Source: Paracoccaceae bacterium (GTDB lineage: Bacteria > Pseudomonadota > Alphaproteobacteria > Rhodobacterales > Rhodobacteraceae). From it: a stretch of 12,103 bases of DNA. This document shows, one piece after another, positions 3,661 to 12,103 of this stretch; the first letter of the stretch is position 1, and every line of letters starts with the position of its first letter. The notes under the pieces are model-generated. The model searched no databases. It was not told the origin of the DNA and was given only the letters and a program-made list of their open reading frames with translations. Position numbers and translations under genes: made by a program. The stretch spans positions 1 to 12,103 of the forward strand of contig CABZJG010000037.1 in the NCBI GenBank assembly GCA_902525995.1, read 5' to 3'.

Positions 3661-6600
3661 ATGGCTCAAAGCTACATTGGCCAAAAACGTCTTCGCAAGT
3701 ATTACGGTAAAATCCGTGAAGTTCTGGAAATGCCGAACCTGATTGAGGTTCAAAAATCTTCCTATGATTTATTTTTGAAGTCTGGTGATCAGCCAGAACC
3801 TTTGGACGGAGAAGGCATCAAAGGTGTTTTCCAGTCTGTATTTCCGATTAAGGATTTCAATGAAACATCCGTGCTGGAATTCGTCAGCTATGATTTGGAA
3901 AAGCCCAAATACGATGTAGAAGAATGTCAGCAACGCGACATGACCTATAGCGCGCCGCTAAAAGTGACACTGCGCTTGATTGTATTTGATGTCGACGAAG
4001 ATACCGGCGCCAAATCGGTCAAAGATATCAAAGAACAGGACGTCTTTATGGGGGATATGCCCCTAATGACACCAAACGGGACATTCGTGGTCAATGGCAC
4101 AGAGCGGGTTATCGTTTCCCAGATGCACCGCTCACCCGGGGTGTTTTTCGACCATGACAAAGGCAAAACGCACAGCTCGGGTAAACTGCTGTTTGCCTGC
4201 CGTATTATTCCCTATCGCGGGTCGTGGCTGGATTTTGAATTTGACGCCAAGGATATAGTGTTTGCCCGCATCGACCGGCGCCGCAAACTGCCCGTAACCA
4301 CGCTTCTTTATGCGCTGGGCTTGGATCAAGAAGGCATTATGGATGCCTATTATGATACGGTTAATTATAAGCTGTCCGAAGGCAAAGGCTGGGTTACAAA
4401 GTTCTTCCCAGAGCGGGTGCGCGGTACCCGCCCTCTTTATGATCTGGTGGATGCAGCTTCGGGTGAGGTTATTGGCGAGACGGGTAAAAAAGTAACCCCT
4501 CGGGCGGTCAAAAAATTAATCGACGAAGGCAAGGTGACCGAACTGTTGCTTCCGTTTGAGCAGATTGTCGGCAAGTTTGTTGCGCAGGATATCATCAACG
4601 AAGAAAACGGCGCAATCTATGTCGAAGCCGGCGATGAATTGACGCTGGAATATGACAAAGAGGATGAAATCACTGGTGGATCACTCAAAGAGCTGATCGA
4701 TGCAGGCTTTACCGATATTCCTGTACTGGACATCGACAATATCAACGTTGGCCCCTATATGCGCAACACCATGGCGCAAGATAAAAACATGAGCCGCGAA
4801 ACCGCGCTTATGGATATCTATCGCGTCATGCGGCCAGGCGAGCCCCCGACCGTTGAGGCAGCTTCTGCATTGTTCGATACCCTGTTCTTCGACAGCGAAC
4901 GCTATGATCTTTCTGCTGTTGGCCGGGTCAAAATGAATATGCGTCTGGCATTGGATGCCGAAGATACCCAACGCACCTTGCGCAAAGAAGACATCGTTGC
5001 CTGTATCAAAGCACTGGTCGAATTGCGCGATGGCAAAGGCGATGTGGACGATATTGACCACCTTGGAAATCGCCGCGTGCGCTCGGTTGGTGAGTTGATG
5101 GAAAACCAGTACCGCGTCGGTTTGTTGCGCATGGAGCGCGCGATCAAAGAACGCATGTCATCGGTCGAGATCGACACGGTGATGCCGCAGGATTTGATCA
5201 ATGCAAAACCTGCCGCTGCAGCGGTGCGTGAATTTTTTGGCTCAAGCCAGCTTTCACAGTTTATGGACCAGACGAACCCATTGTCTGAAGTGACGCATAA
5301 ACGCCGCCTCTCGGCGCTTGGGCCAGGCGGGCTTACCCGTGAACGTGCCGGCTTTGAGGTGCGTGACGTGCATGCCACCCACTATGGCCGCATGTGTCCG
5401 ATTGAAACACCGGAAGGTCCAAACATTGGCCTGATCAACTCGCTTGCAACCTTTGCGCGGGTGAACAAATATGGCTTTATCGAAACCCCTTACCGCGTGG
5501 TCAAAGATGCACAGGTCACTGACGAAGTGCATTATATGTCGGCGACCGAAGAAATGCGGCACACTGTGGCGCAGGCGAACGCAAACTTGGATGACCAAGG
5601 GCGCTTCCAAAATGAATTGGTGAGCACCCGTCAAGCGGGGGACTACACACTCGCACCACGCGAAAGCGTTGATCTGATCGATGTGAGCCCCAAACAGTTG
5701 GTATCGGTTGCGGCGTCGCTTATTCCGTTTTTGGAAAATGACGATGCGAACCGTGCGTTGATGGGATCAAACATGCAGCGTCAGGCTGTGCCGTTGCTGC
5801 GTGCAGAGGCCCCATTGGTGGGCACAGGCATCGAGGAAGTCGTTGCGCGGGATTCTGGCGCGGCGATTATGGCCAAACGCGCCGGCGTGGTCGATCAGGT
5901 GGATGCCCAGCGGATCGTGATCCGGGCAACGGCTGATCTTGAAATGGGCGATGCTGGCGTTGACATTTACCGGATGCGTAAGTTCCAGCGCAGCAACCAA
6001 AACACCTGTATCAACCAACGACCATTGGTCAAAGTTGGTCAAAAGGTTACCAAAGGCGAAGTGATTGCCGATGGTCCGTCTACGGATCTTGGTGAATTGG
6101 CGCTTGGCAAAAACGTTGTCGTCGCCTTTATGCCTTGGAATGGCTATAACTACGAGGACTCGATCCTGATCTCAGAGCGTGTCGCACGCGATGATGTCTT
6201 TACTTCGGTGCATATCGAAGAATTTGAGGTCGCCGCGCGGGATACCAAGCTAGGCCCAGAAGAGATCACTCGCGATATTCCGAATGTCGGCGAGGAGGCC
6301 TTGCGCAACCTCGACGAGGCCGGAATAGTTTACATCGGCGCAGATGTAGAACCAGGCGATATTCTGGTGGGTAAAATCACCCCCAAAGGTGAAAGCCCGA
6401 TGACCCCAGAAGAGAAACTTCTACGGGCGATTTTTGGCGAAAAAGCGTCAGATGTGCGCGATACATCTTTGCGTGTGAAGCCCGGGGATTTTGGAACCGT
6501 TGTTGAGGTGCGTGTGTTCAACCGCCACGGCGTTGAAAAAGACGAGCGCGCTTTGCAGATTGAACGCGAAGAGGTCGAAAGCCTTGCGCGGGACCGCGAT

Positions 6601-7797
6601 GATGAGCTTGCGATCCTTGACCGTAACATTTATGCGCGCCTGAAAGCGCGTATTATGGGCAAAGTAGCGGTCAAAGGCCCCAAAGGTGTCAAGTCAAACG
6701 CGGTTATCGACGAAGAGCTGCTTGAAACCTTAACCCGTGGCCAATGGTGGCAACTGGCGCTGGCTGAAGAGCAGGACGCCCAAGAGGTCGAAGCGCTGCA
6801 CGAGCAATATGAGGCTCAAAAACGCACCTTGGATGCCCGCTTCGAGGACAAAGTCGAAAAAGTCCGCCGCGGCGATGATTTGCCGCCCGGTGTGATGAAG
6901 ATGGTCAAAGTCTTTATCGCGGTGAAGCGTAAGTTGCAGCCCGGTGATAAAATGGCCGGCCGTCACGGTAACAAAGGTGTGATTTCAAAAGTGGTTCCAA
7001 TGGAAGATATGCCGTTCTTGGCAGATGGAACACCTGTTGATTTCTGTCTGAACCCACTGGGCGTCCCATCACGGATGAACGTGGGTCAGATTTTGGAAAC
7101 CCATATGGGCTGGGCTGCGCGTTCGCTCGGGCTTCAGATTGATGACGCTTTGCAGGACTATCGCCGCTCTGGCGATCTGACACCTGTGCGCGAAGCCATG
7201 AAACTGGCCTATGGCGAAGATGTATATGCCGAAGGCATTGGCAGCATGAGCGAAGATGAGCTGATTGAAGCGGCTGGAAATGTATCGCGCGGCGTGCCGA
7301 TCGCAACACCTGTGTTTGACGGTGCCAAAGAGGGCGATGTCAATGACGCTTTGGTGCGTGCAGGCTTTGACCAGTCTGGTCAGTCGATATTGTTTGACGG
7401 GCGTACCGGTGAGCAGTTTAGCCGTCCGGTCACCGTGGGCATCAAATATCTGCTGAAACTTCATCACCTTGTTGACGATAAAATCCATGCCCGTTCAACT
7501 GGACCATACAGCCTTGTCACCCAGCAACCACTGGGCGGTAAAGCACAATTTGGTGGTCAGCGCTTCGGTGAAATGGAGGTCTGGGCACTGGAGGCATATG
7601 GCGCAGCTTACACGCTGCAAGAAATGCTGACGGTCAAATCTGACGATGTTGCCGGTCGGACCAAGGTCTATGAATCAATCGTTAAAGGCGAAGATAACTT
7701 TGAAGCGGGCGTGCCCGAAAGCTTTAATGTGCTTGTCAAAGAAGTCCGCGGCCTTGGCCTAAATATGGAACTCCTGGACGCGGAGGAAGGGGAATAA
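3661..7797 (+). CDS. rpoB: DNA-directed RNA polymerase subunit beta
   Basis: RpoB forms one pincer of core RNA polymerase with RpoC and shapes the catalytic cleft and RNA exit path. The 1378-residue product is full length for alphaproteobacteria (E. coli has 1342). It begins MAQSYIGQKRLRKYYGK. The rifampicin pocket FFGSSQLSQFMDQTNPLSEV starts at residue 525, and HKRRLSALGPGG follows from 546. D536, H546 and S551, equivalent to E. coli D516, H526 and S531, keep the sensitive residues; T538 replaces E. coli N518. The acidic pair E832-D833 lies in GYNYEDSILISERV, and K1097 and K1105 lie in KMAGRHGNKGV; these are active-site residues. A charged, helix-rich insertion occupies about 961-1080. The C-terminal part has GGKAQFGGQRFGEMEVWALE and ends in a normal acidic tail. 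rpoC follows after 51 bases. Confidence 0.99.
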   Translation: MAQSYIGQKRLRKYYGKIREVLEMPNLIEVQKSSYDLFLKSGDQPEPLDGEGIKGVFQSVFPIKDFNETSVLEFVSYDLEKPKYDVEECQQRDMTYSAPLKVTLRLIVFDVDEDTGAKSVKDIKEQDVFMGDMPLMTPNGTFVVNGTERVIVSQMHRSPGVFFDHDKGKTHSSGKLLFACRIIPYRGSWLDFEFDAKDIVFARIDRRRKLPVTTLLYALGLDQEGIMDAYYDTVNYKLSEGKGWVTKFFPERVRGTRPLYDLVDAASGEVIGETGKKVTPRAVKKLIDEGKVTELLLPFEQIVGKFVAQDIINEENGAIYVEAGDELTLEYDKEDEITGGSLKELIDAGFTDIPVLDIDNINVGPYMRNTMAQDKNMSRETALMDIYRVMRPGEPPTVEAASALFDTLFFDSERYDLSAVGRVKMNMRLALDAEDTQRTLRKEDIVACIKALVELRDGKGDVDDIDHLGNRRVRSVGELMENQYRVGLLRMERAIKERMSSVEIDTVMPQDLINAKPAAAAVREFFGSSQLSQFMDQTNPLSEVTHKRRLSALGPGGLTRERAGFEVRDVHATHYGRMCPIETPEGPNIGLINSLATFARVNKYGFIETPYRVVKDAQVTDEVHYMSATEEMRHTVAQANANLDDQGRFQNELVSTRQAGDYTLAPRESVDLIDVSPKQLVSVAASLIPFLENDDANRALMGSNMQRQAVPLLRAEAPLVGTGIEEVVARDSGAAIMAKRAGVVDQVDAQRIVIRATADLEMGDAGVDIYRMRKFQRSNQNTCINQRPLVKVGQKVTKGEVIADGPSTDLGELALGKNVVVAFMPWNGYNYEDSILISERVARDDVFTSVHIEEFEVAARDTKLGPEEITRDIPNVGEEALRNLDEAGIVYIGADVEPGDILVGKITPKGESPMTPEEKLLRAIFGEKASDVRDTSLRVKPGDFGTVVEVRVFNRHGVEKDERALQIEREEVESLARDRDDELAILDRNIYARLKARIMGKVAVKGPKGVKSNAVIDEELLETLTRGQWWQLALAEEQDAQEVEALHEQYEAQKRTLDARFEDKVEKVRRGDDLPPGVMKMVKVFIAVKRKLQPGDKMAGRHGNKGVISKVVPMEDMPFLADGTPVDFCLNPLGVPSRMNVGQILETHMGWAARSLGLQIDDALQDYRRSGDLTPVREAMKLAYGEDVYAEGIGSMSEDELIEAAGNVSRGVPIATPVFDGAKEGDVNDALVRAGFDQSGQSILFDGRTGEQFSRPVTVGIKYLLKLHHLVDDKIHARSTGPYSLVTQQPLGGKAQFGGQRFGEMEVWALEAYGAAYTLQEMLTVKSDDVAGRTKVYESIVKGEDNFEAGVPESFNVLVKEVRGLGLNMELLDAEEGE

Positions 7798-7816
7798 GGC
7801 GCGCGCTTTATTCTCC
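7789..7816 (+). promoter_or_regulatory. Hairpin spanning the rpoB stop codon
   Basis: Bases 7789-7800 pair with 7805-7816 over 12 pairs, two of them G-U, around the loop GCGC. The TAA stop (7795-7797) lies in the 5' arm. A longer alternative pairs GAAGGGG (7786-7792) with CCCCTTC (7819-7825) while keeping the inner AATAA-TTATT helix. No T-run follows, so termination is unlikely. RNA processing, protection or coupling between rpoB and rpoC is possible. Confidence 0.45.
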
Positions 7817-7848
7817 CACCCCTTCGTCCCTAATTTGAGGAAATCAAA

Positions 7849-10800
7849 ATGAACCAGGAACTGACAAACAACCCATTTAACCCATTGACCTCCCCCAAGG
7901 TGTTTGACGAGATCAAAGTATCGCTCGCCAGCCCCGAGCGGATTTTGTCGTGGTCATTCGGTGAAATTAAAAAACCAGAAACCATCAACTACCGCACATT
8001 CAAGCCAGAACGCGACGGTCTGTTCTGTGCTCGGATTTTTGGCCCGACCAAAGACTACGAATGTCTTTGCGGCAAATATAAGCGGATGAAATATCGCGGT
8101 GTTGTCTGCGAAAAATGCGGCGTTGAAGTAACTTTGCAAAAAGTCCGCCGTGAGCGGATGGGCCACATTGAGCTGGCCTCGCCAGTTGCGCATATCTGGT
8201 TTCTAAAATCACTGCCATCGCGCATTAGTCTTATGCTTGATATGACCCTGCGCGATCTTGAGCGGGTGCTCTATTTTGAAAACTATGTGGTGATCGAGCC
8301 CGGTCTGACCGATCTGACCTATGGCCAGATGATGACCGAAGAAGAGTATATGGATGCCCAAGATACCTTTGGCATGGATGCCTTTACCGCCAATATCGGT
8401 GCGGAAGCCATTCGCGAAATGCTCGCGGCTATTGATCTTGAAACCGAAGCAGAACAGCTGCGCGCGGATCTCAAAGAGGCCACTGGCGAGCTAAAGCCCA
8501 AGAAAATCATCAAACGGCTTAAAGTGGTGGAAAGCTTTTTGGAATCTGGCAACCGTCCAGAGTGGATGATCTTGACCGTTGTTCCGGTTATTCCGCCAGA
8601 ATTGCGTCCCTTGGTTCCTCTGGATGGTGGCCGCTTTGCGACCTCGGATCTAAACGATCTTTACCGCCGTGTGATCAACCGTAACAACCGCCTGAAGCGT
8701 CTGATTGAATTGCGTGCGCCTGATATTATCGTGCGCAACGAAAAGCGGATGTTGCAGGAATCTGTTGATGCATTGTTTGACAATGGCCGCCGCGGCCGGG
8801 TGATTACAGGCGCCAATAAGCGTCCGCTGAAGTCTTTGTCAGATATGCTCAAAGGCAAACAGGGCCGTTTCCGTCAGAACTTGCTTGGTAAGCGGGTGGA
8901 TTTCTCGGGTCGTTCGGTGATTGTGACCGGCCCGGAATTAAAGCTGCATCAATGCGGTCTGCCCAAGAAAATGGCGCTAGAGCTGTTCAAGCCGTTTATC
9001 TACAGCCGACTTGAGGCAAAAGGTCTATCAAGCACGGTCAAGCAGGCCAAGAAGCTAGTGGAAAAAGAACGCCCCGAGGTGTGGGATATCCTTGATGAGG
9101 TGATCCGCGAACATCCGGTGATGTTGAACCGCGCCCCGACCTTGCACCGCTTGGGCATTCAGGCGTTTGAACCTGTTCTGATCGAAGGCAAAGCGATTCA
9201 GTTGCATCCGCTTGTGTGTTCTGCGTTTAACGCGGACTTCGACGGTGACCAGATGGCCGTGCACGTACCGCTGAGCCTTGAGGCACAGCTGGAAGCCCGG
9301 GTGTTGATGATGTCGACAAACAACGTTTTGTCGCCCGCCAACGGCGCGCCGATCATTGTGCCGTCTCAGGATATGATCCTTGGCCTCTATTACACCACGA
9401 TTATGCGCGAAGGCATGAAGGGCGAAGGCATGGTCTTTTCCTCAATCGAAGAAGTGCAATACGCTTTGGATACGGATGTGGTGCATTTGCACGCAAAAAT
9501 TACCGCTCGTATTCCTCAGATTGACGAACATGGCATCGAAGTGAGCAAACGCTTTGAAACCACACCGGGCCGTGTGCGGTTAGGGTCTTTGCTGCCCAAA
9601 AATGCCAAGGCACCTTTTGATCTTGTGAACGACCTGATGCGGAAGAAAGATGTACAGCGCGTCATTGACACTGTTTATCGTTATTGTGGTCAAAAAGAAT
9701 CCGTCATTTTCTGTGACCAAATCATGACCATGGGTTTTCAAGAAGCCTTCAAGGCGGGGATTTCCTTTGGTAAGGACGACATGGTTATCCCAGATGCCAA
9801 ATGGCCCATCGTCGATGACACCCGCGGTCAGGTCAAAGACTTTGAGCAGCAATATATGGATGGTTTGATCACCCAAGGCGAAAAGTACAACAAGGTGGTC
9901 GATGCTTGGTCAAAATGTAACGACAAAGTCACCGATGCCATGATGAACACAATTTCGGCCTCTTCTCAGGATGAAAGTGGCGCCGATATTGAACCCAATA
10001 GTGTCTATATGATGGCGCACTCTGGTGCGCGTGGATCGGTAACCCAAATGAAGCAGCTTGGCGGGATGCGCGGGTTGATGGCAAAGCCGAACGGCGACAT
10101 TATCGAAACACCGATTGTGTCCAACTTTAAAGAAGGCCTAACGGTTCTTGAATACTTCAACTCGACCCACGGTGCGCGTAAAGGTCTTTCCGATACGGCG
10201 CTTAAAACAGCGAACTCAGGATATCTGACACGCCGTTTGGTGGATGTGGCACAGGATTGCATTGTTAGAATGCGCGATTGTGGTACCGAAAATTCCATCA
10301 CTGCAGAAACCGCCGTGAATGATGGTGAGGTGGTCAGTTCACTTGCCGAGCGCGTGCTTGGCCGGGTGGCAGCCGAGGATATCCTCAAGCCGGGAACCGA
10401 CGAAGTGATTGCTGCCAAAGGCACCTTGATTGACGAACTGATTGCAGATGCAATTGATGAAGCCGGACTTCAGTCTGCACGTATTCGCAGCCCATTGACC
10501 TGTGAAGCCGAAGAAGGCGTGTGTTCAATGTGCTATGGTCGCGACCTGGCACGTGGTACGATTGTCAATGTCGGTGAAGCGGTGGGTATTATCGCAGCGC
10601 AGTCCATTGGCGAGCCTGGCACGCAGCTGACCATGCGAACATTCCACATCGGTGGGGTGGCGCAAGGTGGCCAGCAATCGTTCCTTGAAGCCAGCCAAGA
10701 TGGTGTCATTGCCTTTGAAAATGCGCAAACGCTGAAAAATGCTAATGGTGAGACACTGGTGATGGGACGCAACATGAAGCTGTTGATCCTTGATGAGCAA

Positions 10801-12090
10801 GGCGAAGAACGTGCCAGCCACAAATTAGGCTACGGCAGTAAATTGTTTGTCAAAGCCAAGGGCAAAGTCAGCCGCGGTGACAAGCTGTTTGAATGGGATC
10901 CTTATACCCTGCCGATCATCGCAGAAAAAGCGGGCATGGCCAAACATGTGGATCTGTTCAACGGTGTTGCCGTGCGCGAAGAAACCGACGATGCCACCGG
11001 GATGACACAGAAAATCGTCACCGACTGGCGTGCAGCACCAAAAGGCAACGAGCTTAAGCCCGAGATCATTCTAAGCGATGAAAACGGCGAGCCGGTGCGC
11101 AATGATGCGGGTAATCCGATCACCTATCCGATGTCTGTAGATGCGATTTTATCCGTTAAGGATGGACAGCAGATTGCAGCCGGTGACGTGGTCGCGCGTA
11201 TTCCGCGCGAGGGGGCAAAAACCAAGGACATCACCGGTGGTCTGCCGCGTGTTGCCGAATTGTTTGAAGCGCGCCGCCCGAAAGATCACGCCATTATTGC
11301 CGAAACAGACGGCTATGTGCGCTTTGGTCGGGATTACAAAAACAAGCGGCGGATCAGCATTGAGCCAACCGACGAAAGTCTCGATCTGGTCGAATATATG
11401 GTGCCAAAAGGTAAACACATTCCGGTTGTCGAAGGTGACTTTGTACAAAAGGGTGACTTTATCATGGATGGTAACCCTGCACCGCATGATATCCTTGCAA
11501 TTATGGGGATTGAGGCGCTGGCCAACTATATGATCGACGAAGTGCAGGACGTCTACCGTTTGCAGGGCGTTAAAATCAACGACAAGCATATCGAAGTGAT
11601 CGTGCGCCAAATGCTTCAGAAGTGGGAAATTTCAGACAGTGGTGATACCACTTTGCTGAAAGGTGAACATGTCGATAAGGCAGAGTTCGATGCGGCCAAC
11701 GAAAAAGCATTGTCCAAGGGCGGCCGCCCTGCGCAAGGTGAGCCGATCTTGTTGGGAATCACCAAAGCATCCTTGCAAACACGCTCGTTTATCTCAGCGG
11801 CGTCGTTCCAGGAAACCACGCGTGTTCTGACCGAGGCATCTGTTCAGGGCAAAAAGGACAAGCTGGTTGGGCTTAAGGAAAATGTCATTGTTGGGCGCTT
11901 GATCCCGGCGGGCACCGGCGGGGCGACACAGCGCGTTCGGCGGATTGCTTCTGAGCGCGATAATGTCGTGCTGCAGGCGCGTCAAGAAGAGGCACAAGCC
12001 GCCGCTGCATTGGCTGCACCGCAGGAAGATATCTTCAAGCCTGCCGATGACGGCGACAGCAATCTTGCTGATATGCCAGAAATGGACTAA
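7849..12090 (+). CDS. rpoC: DNA-directed RNA polymerase subunit beta'
   Basis: RpoC holds the catalytic magnesium site and the DNA clamp of RNA polymerase. The 1413-residue product is complete and close to the E. coli length (1407). Zinc site 1 uses C72, C74, C87 and C90 in CLCGKYKRMKYRGVVCEKCG. The switch and lid region includes KRVDFSGRSVIVTGP. The catalytic NADFDGDQM spans residues 461-469, with D463, D465 and D467 binding magnesium. Zinc site 2 uses C811 (in DCGTENSI), C885, C892 and C895. The trigger loop starts near GIIAAQSIGEPGTQLTMRTF, with H933 equal to E. coli H936. A lineage insertion of about 185 residues (940-1124) splits the trigger loop, as in other proteobacteria, before TKDITGGLPRVAELFEARRP. 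GAGG (7837-7840) is eight bases before the ATG. Only 13 bases follow the stop, so no terminator can be judged. Confidence 0.99.
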   Translation: MNQELTNNPFNPLTSPKVFDEIKVSLASPERILSWSFGEIKKPETINYRTFKPERDGLFCARIFGPTKDYECLCGKYKRMKYRGVVCEKCGVEVTLQKVRRERMGHIELASPVAHIWFLKSLPSRISLMLDMTLRDLERVLYFENYVVIEPGLTDLTYGQMMTEEEYMDAQDTFGMDAFTANIGAEAIREMLAAIDLETEAEQLRADLKEATGELKPKKIIKRLKVVESFLESGNRPEWMILTVVPVIPPELRPLVPLDGGRFATSDLNDLYRRVINRNNRLKRLIELRAPDIIVRNEKRMLQESVDALFDNGRRGRVITGANKRPLKSLSDMLKGKQGRFRQNLLGKRVDFSGRSVIVTGPELKLHQCGLPKKMALELFKPFIYSRLEAKGLSSTVKQAKKLVEKERPEVWDILDEVIREHPVMLNRAPTLHRLGIQAFEPVLIEGKAIQLHPLVCSAFNADFDGDQMAVHVPLSLEAQLEARVLMMSTNNVLSPANGAPIIVPSQDMILGLYYTTIMREGMKGEGMVFSSIEEVQYALDTDVVHLHAKITARIPQIDEHGIEVSKRFETTPGRVRLGSLLPKNAKAPFDLVNDLMRKKDVQRVIDTVYRYCGQKESVIFCDQIMTMGFQEAFKAGISFGKDDMVIPDAKWPIVDDTRGQVKDFEQQYMDGLITQGEKYNKVVDAWSKCNDKVTDAMMNTISASSQDESGADIEPNSVYMMAHSGARGSVTQMKQLGGMRGLMAKPNGDIIETPIVSNFKEGLTVLEYFNSTHGARKGLSDTALKTANSGYLTRRLVDVAQDCIVRMRDCGTENSITAETAVNDGEVVSSLAERVLGRVAAEDILKPGTDEVIAAKGTLIDELIADAIDEAGLQSARIRSPLTCEAEEGVCSMCYGRDLARGTIVNVGEAVGIIAAQSIGEPGTQLTMRTFHIGGVAQGGQQSFLEASQDGVIAFENAQTLKNANGETLVMGRNMKLLILDEQGEERASHKLGYGSKLFVKAKGKVSRGDKLFEWDPYTLPIIAEKAGMAKHVDLFNGVAVREETDDATGMTQKIVTDWRAAPKGNELKPEIILSDENGEPVRNDAGNPITYPMSVDAILSVKDGQQIAAGDVVARIPREGAKTKDITGGLPRVAELFEARRPKDHAIIAETDGYVRFGRDYKNKRRISIEPTDESLDLVEYMVPKGKHIPVVEGDFVQKGDFIMDGNPAPHDILAIMGIEALANYMIDEVQDVYRLQGVKINDKHIEVIVRQMLQKWEISDSGDTTLLKGEHVDKAEFDAANEKALSKGGRPAQGEPILLGITKASLQTRSFISAASFQETTRVLTEASVQGKKDKLVGLKENVIVGRLIPAGTGGATQRVRRIASERDNVVLQARQEEAQAAAALAAPQEDIFKPADDGDSNLADMPEMD

Positions 12091-12103
12091 GAAATTTAAA
12101 AGA

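Noticed and set aside
4902..5378. Long reverse-strand frames inside rpoB and rpoC, including this 158-codon one
   Set aside because: They lie wholly within essential conserved genes, show no motif and have no start context; treated as shadows.
1..12103. Mobile elements, CRISPR arrays, attachment sites or defence and biosynthesis genes
   Set aside because: All coding space is accounted for by eight core genes, and no long direct repeats, terminal inverted repeats or spaced repeat arrays were seen.

Overview
This window is the conserved transcription and translation block tRNA-Trp(end)-secE-nusG-rplK-rplA-rplJ-rplL-rpoB-rpoC of a bacterium, all on the + strand. The protein signatures point to an alphaproteobacterium, most likely Rhodobacterales (marine Roseobacter group). 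They are the NusG and SecE N-termini, the rplJ product starting at GTG as MDRAQKEK, the doubled GAPASNIA segment at the end of L10, and a 1378-residue RpoB with a 1413-residue RpoC. This placement rests on recalled family resemblance, not on a search. Base composition is moderate for that group, and nothing in codon use or layout suggests horizontal transfer.

Layout. Bases 1-6 look like the last bases of tRNA-Trp. secE (36-233) encodes the small membrane subunit of the Sec translocon. A 198-base gap with a GC-rich hairpin and T-run separates it from nusG (432-965). A 105-base leader with two perfect 12-base palindromes precedes rplK (1071-1496), which is followed after one base by rplA (1498-2196). 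A 255-base structured leader, including what looks like the L10 autoregulatory leader, precedes rplJ (2452-2967) and rplL (3037-3420). A 240-base spacer with an 11-bp perfect hairpin leads to rpoB (3661-7797). A short 51-base spacer, partly folded over the rpoB stop codon, leads to rpoC (7849-12090). The window ends 13 bases after rpoC.

How the genes work together. L11 and L1 build two mobile stalks of the 50S subunit. L10 with L7/L12 builds the GTPase-recruiting stalk. RpoB and RpoC form the RNA polymerase catalytic core. NusG couples that polymerase to Rho or the ribosome, and SecE serves membrane protein export. In well-studied bacteria the block is tuned by r-protein feedback (L1 on rplKA, L10-L12 on rplJL) and by attenuation or RNA processing between rplL and rpoBC. 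The intergenic hairpins here sit where such control is expected.

I find no sign of an undescribed system, mobile element, CRISPR array or accessory gene. All eight coding regions are intact and carry their expected motifs. The points worth a second look are all in the intergenic RNA: paired CGCG-loop palindromes before rplK, alternative pairings in the rplJ leader, stable hairpins lacking U-tracts at rplL/rpoB and rpoB/rpoC, and an apparent terminator inside the secE-nusG pair.
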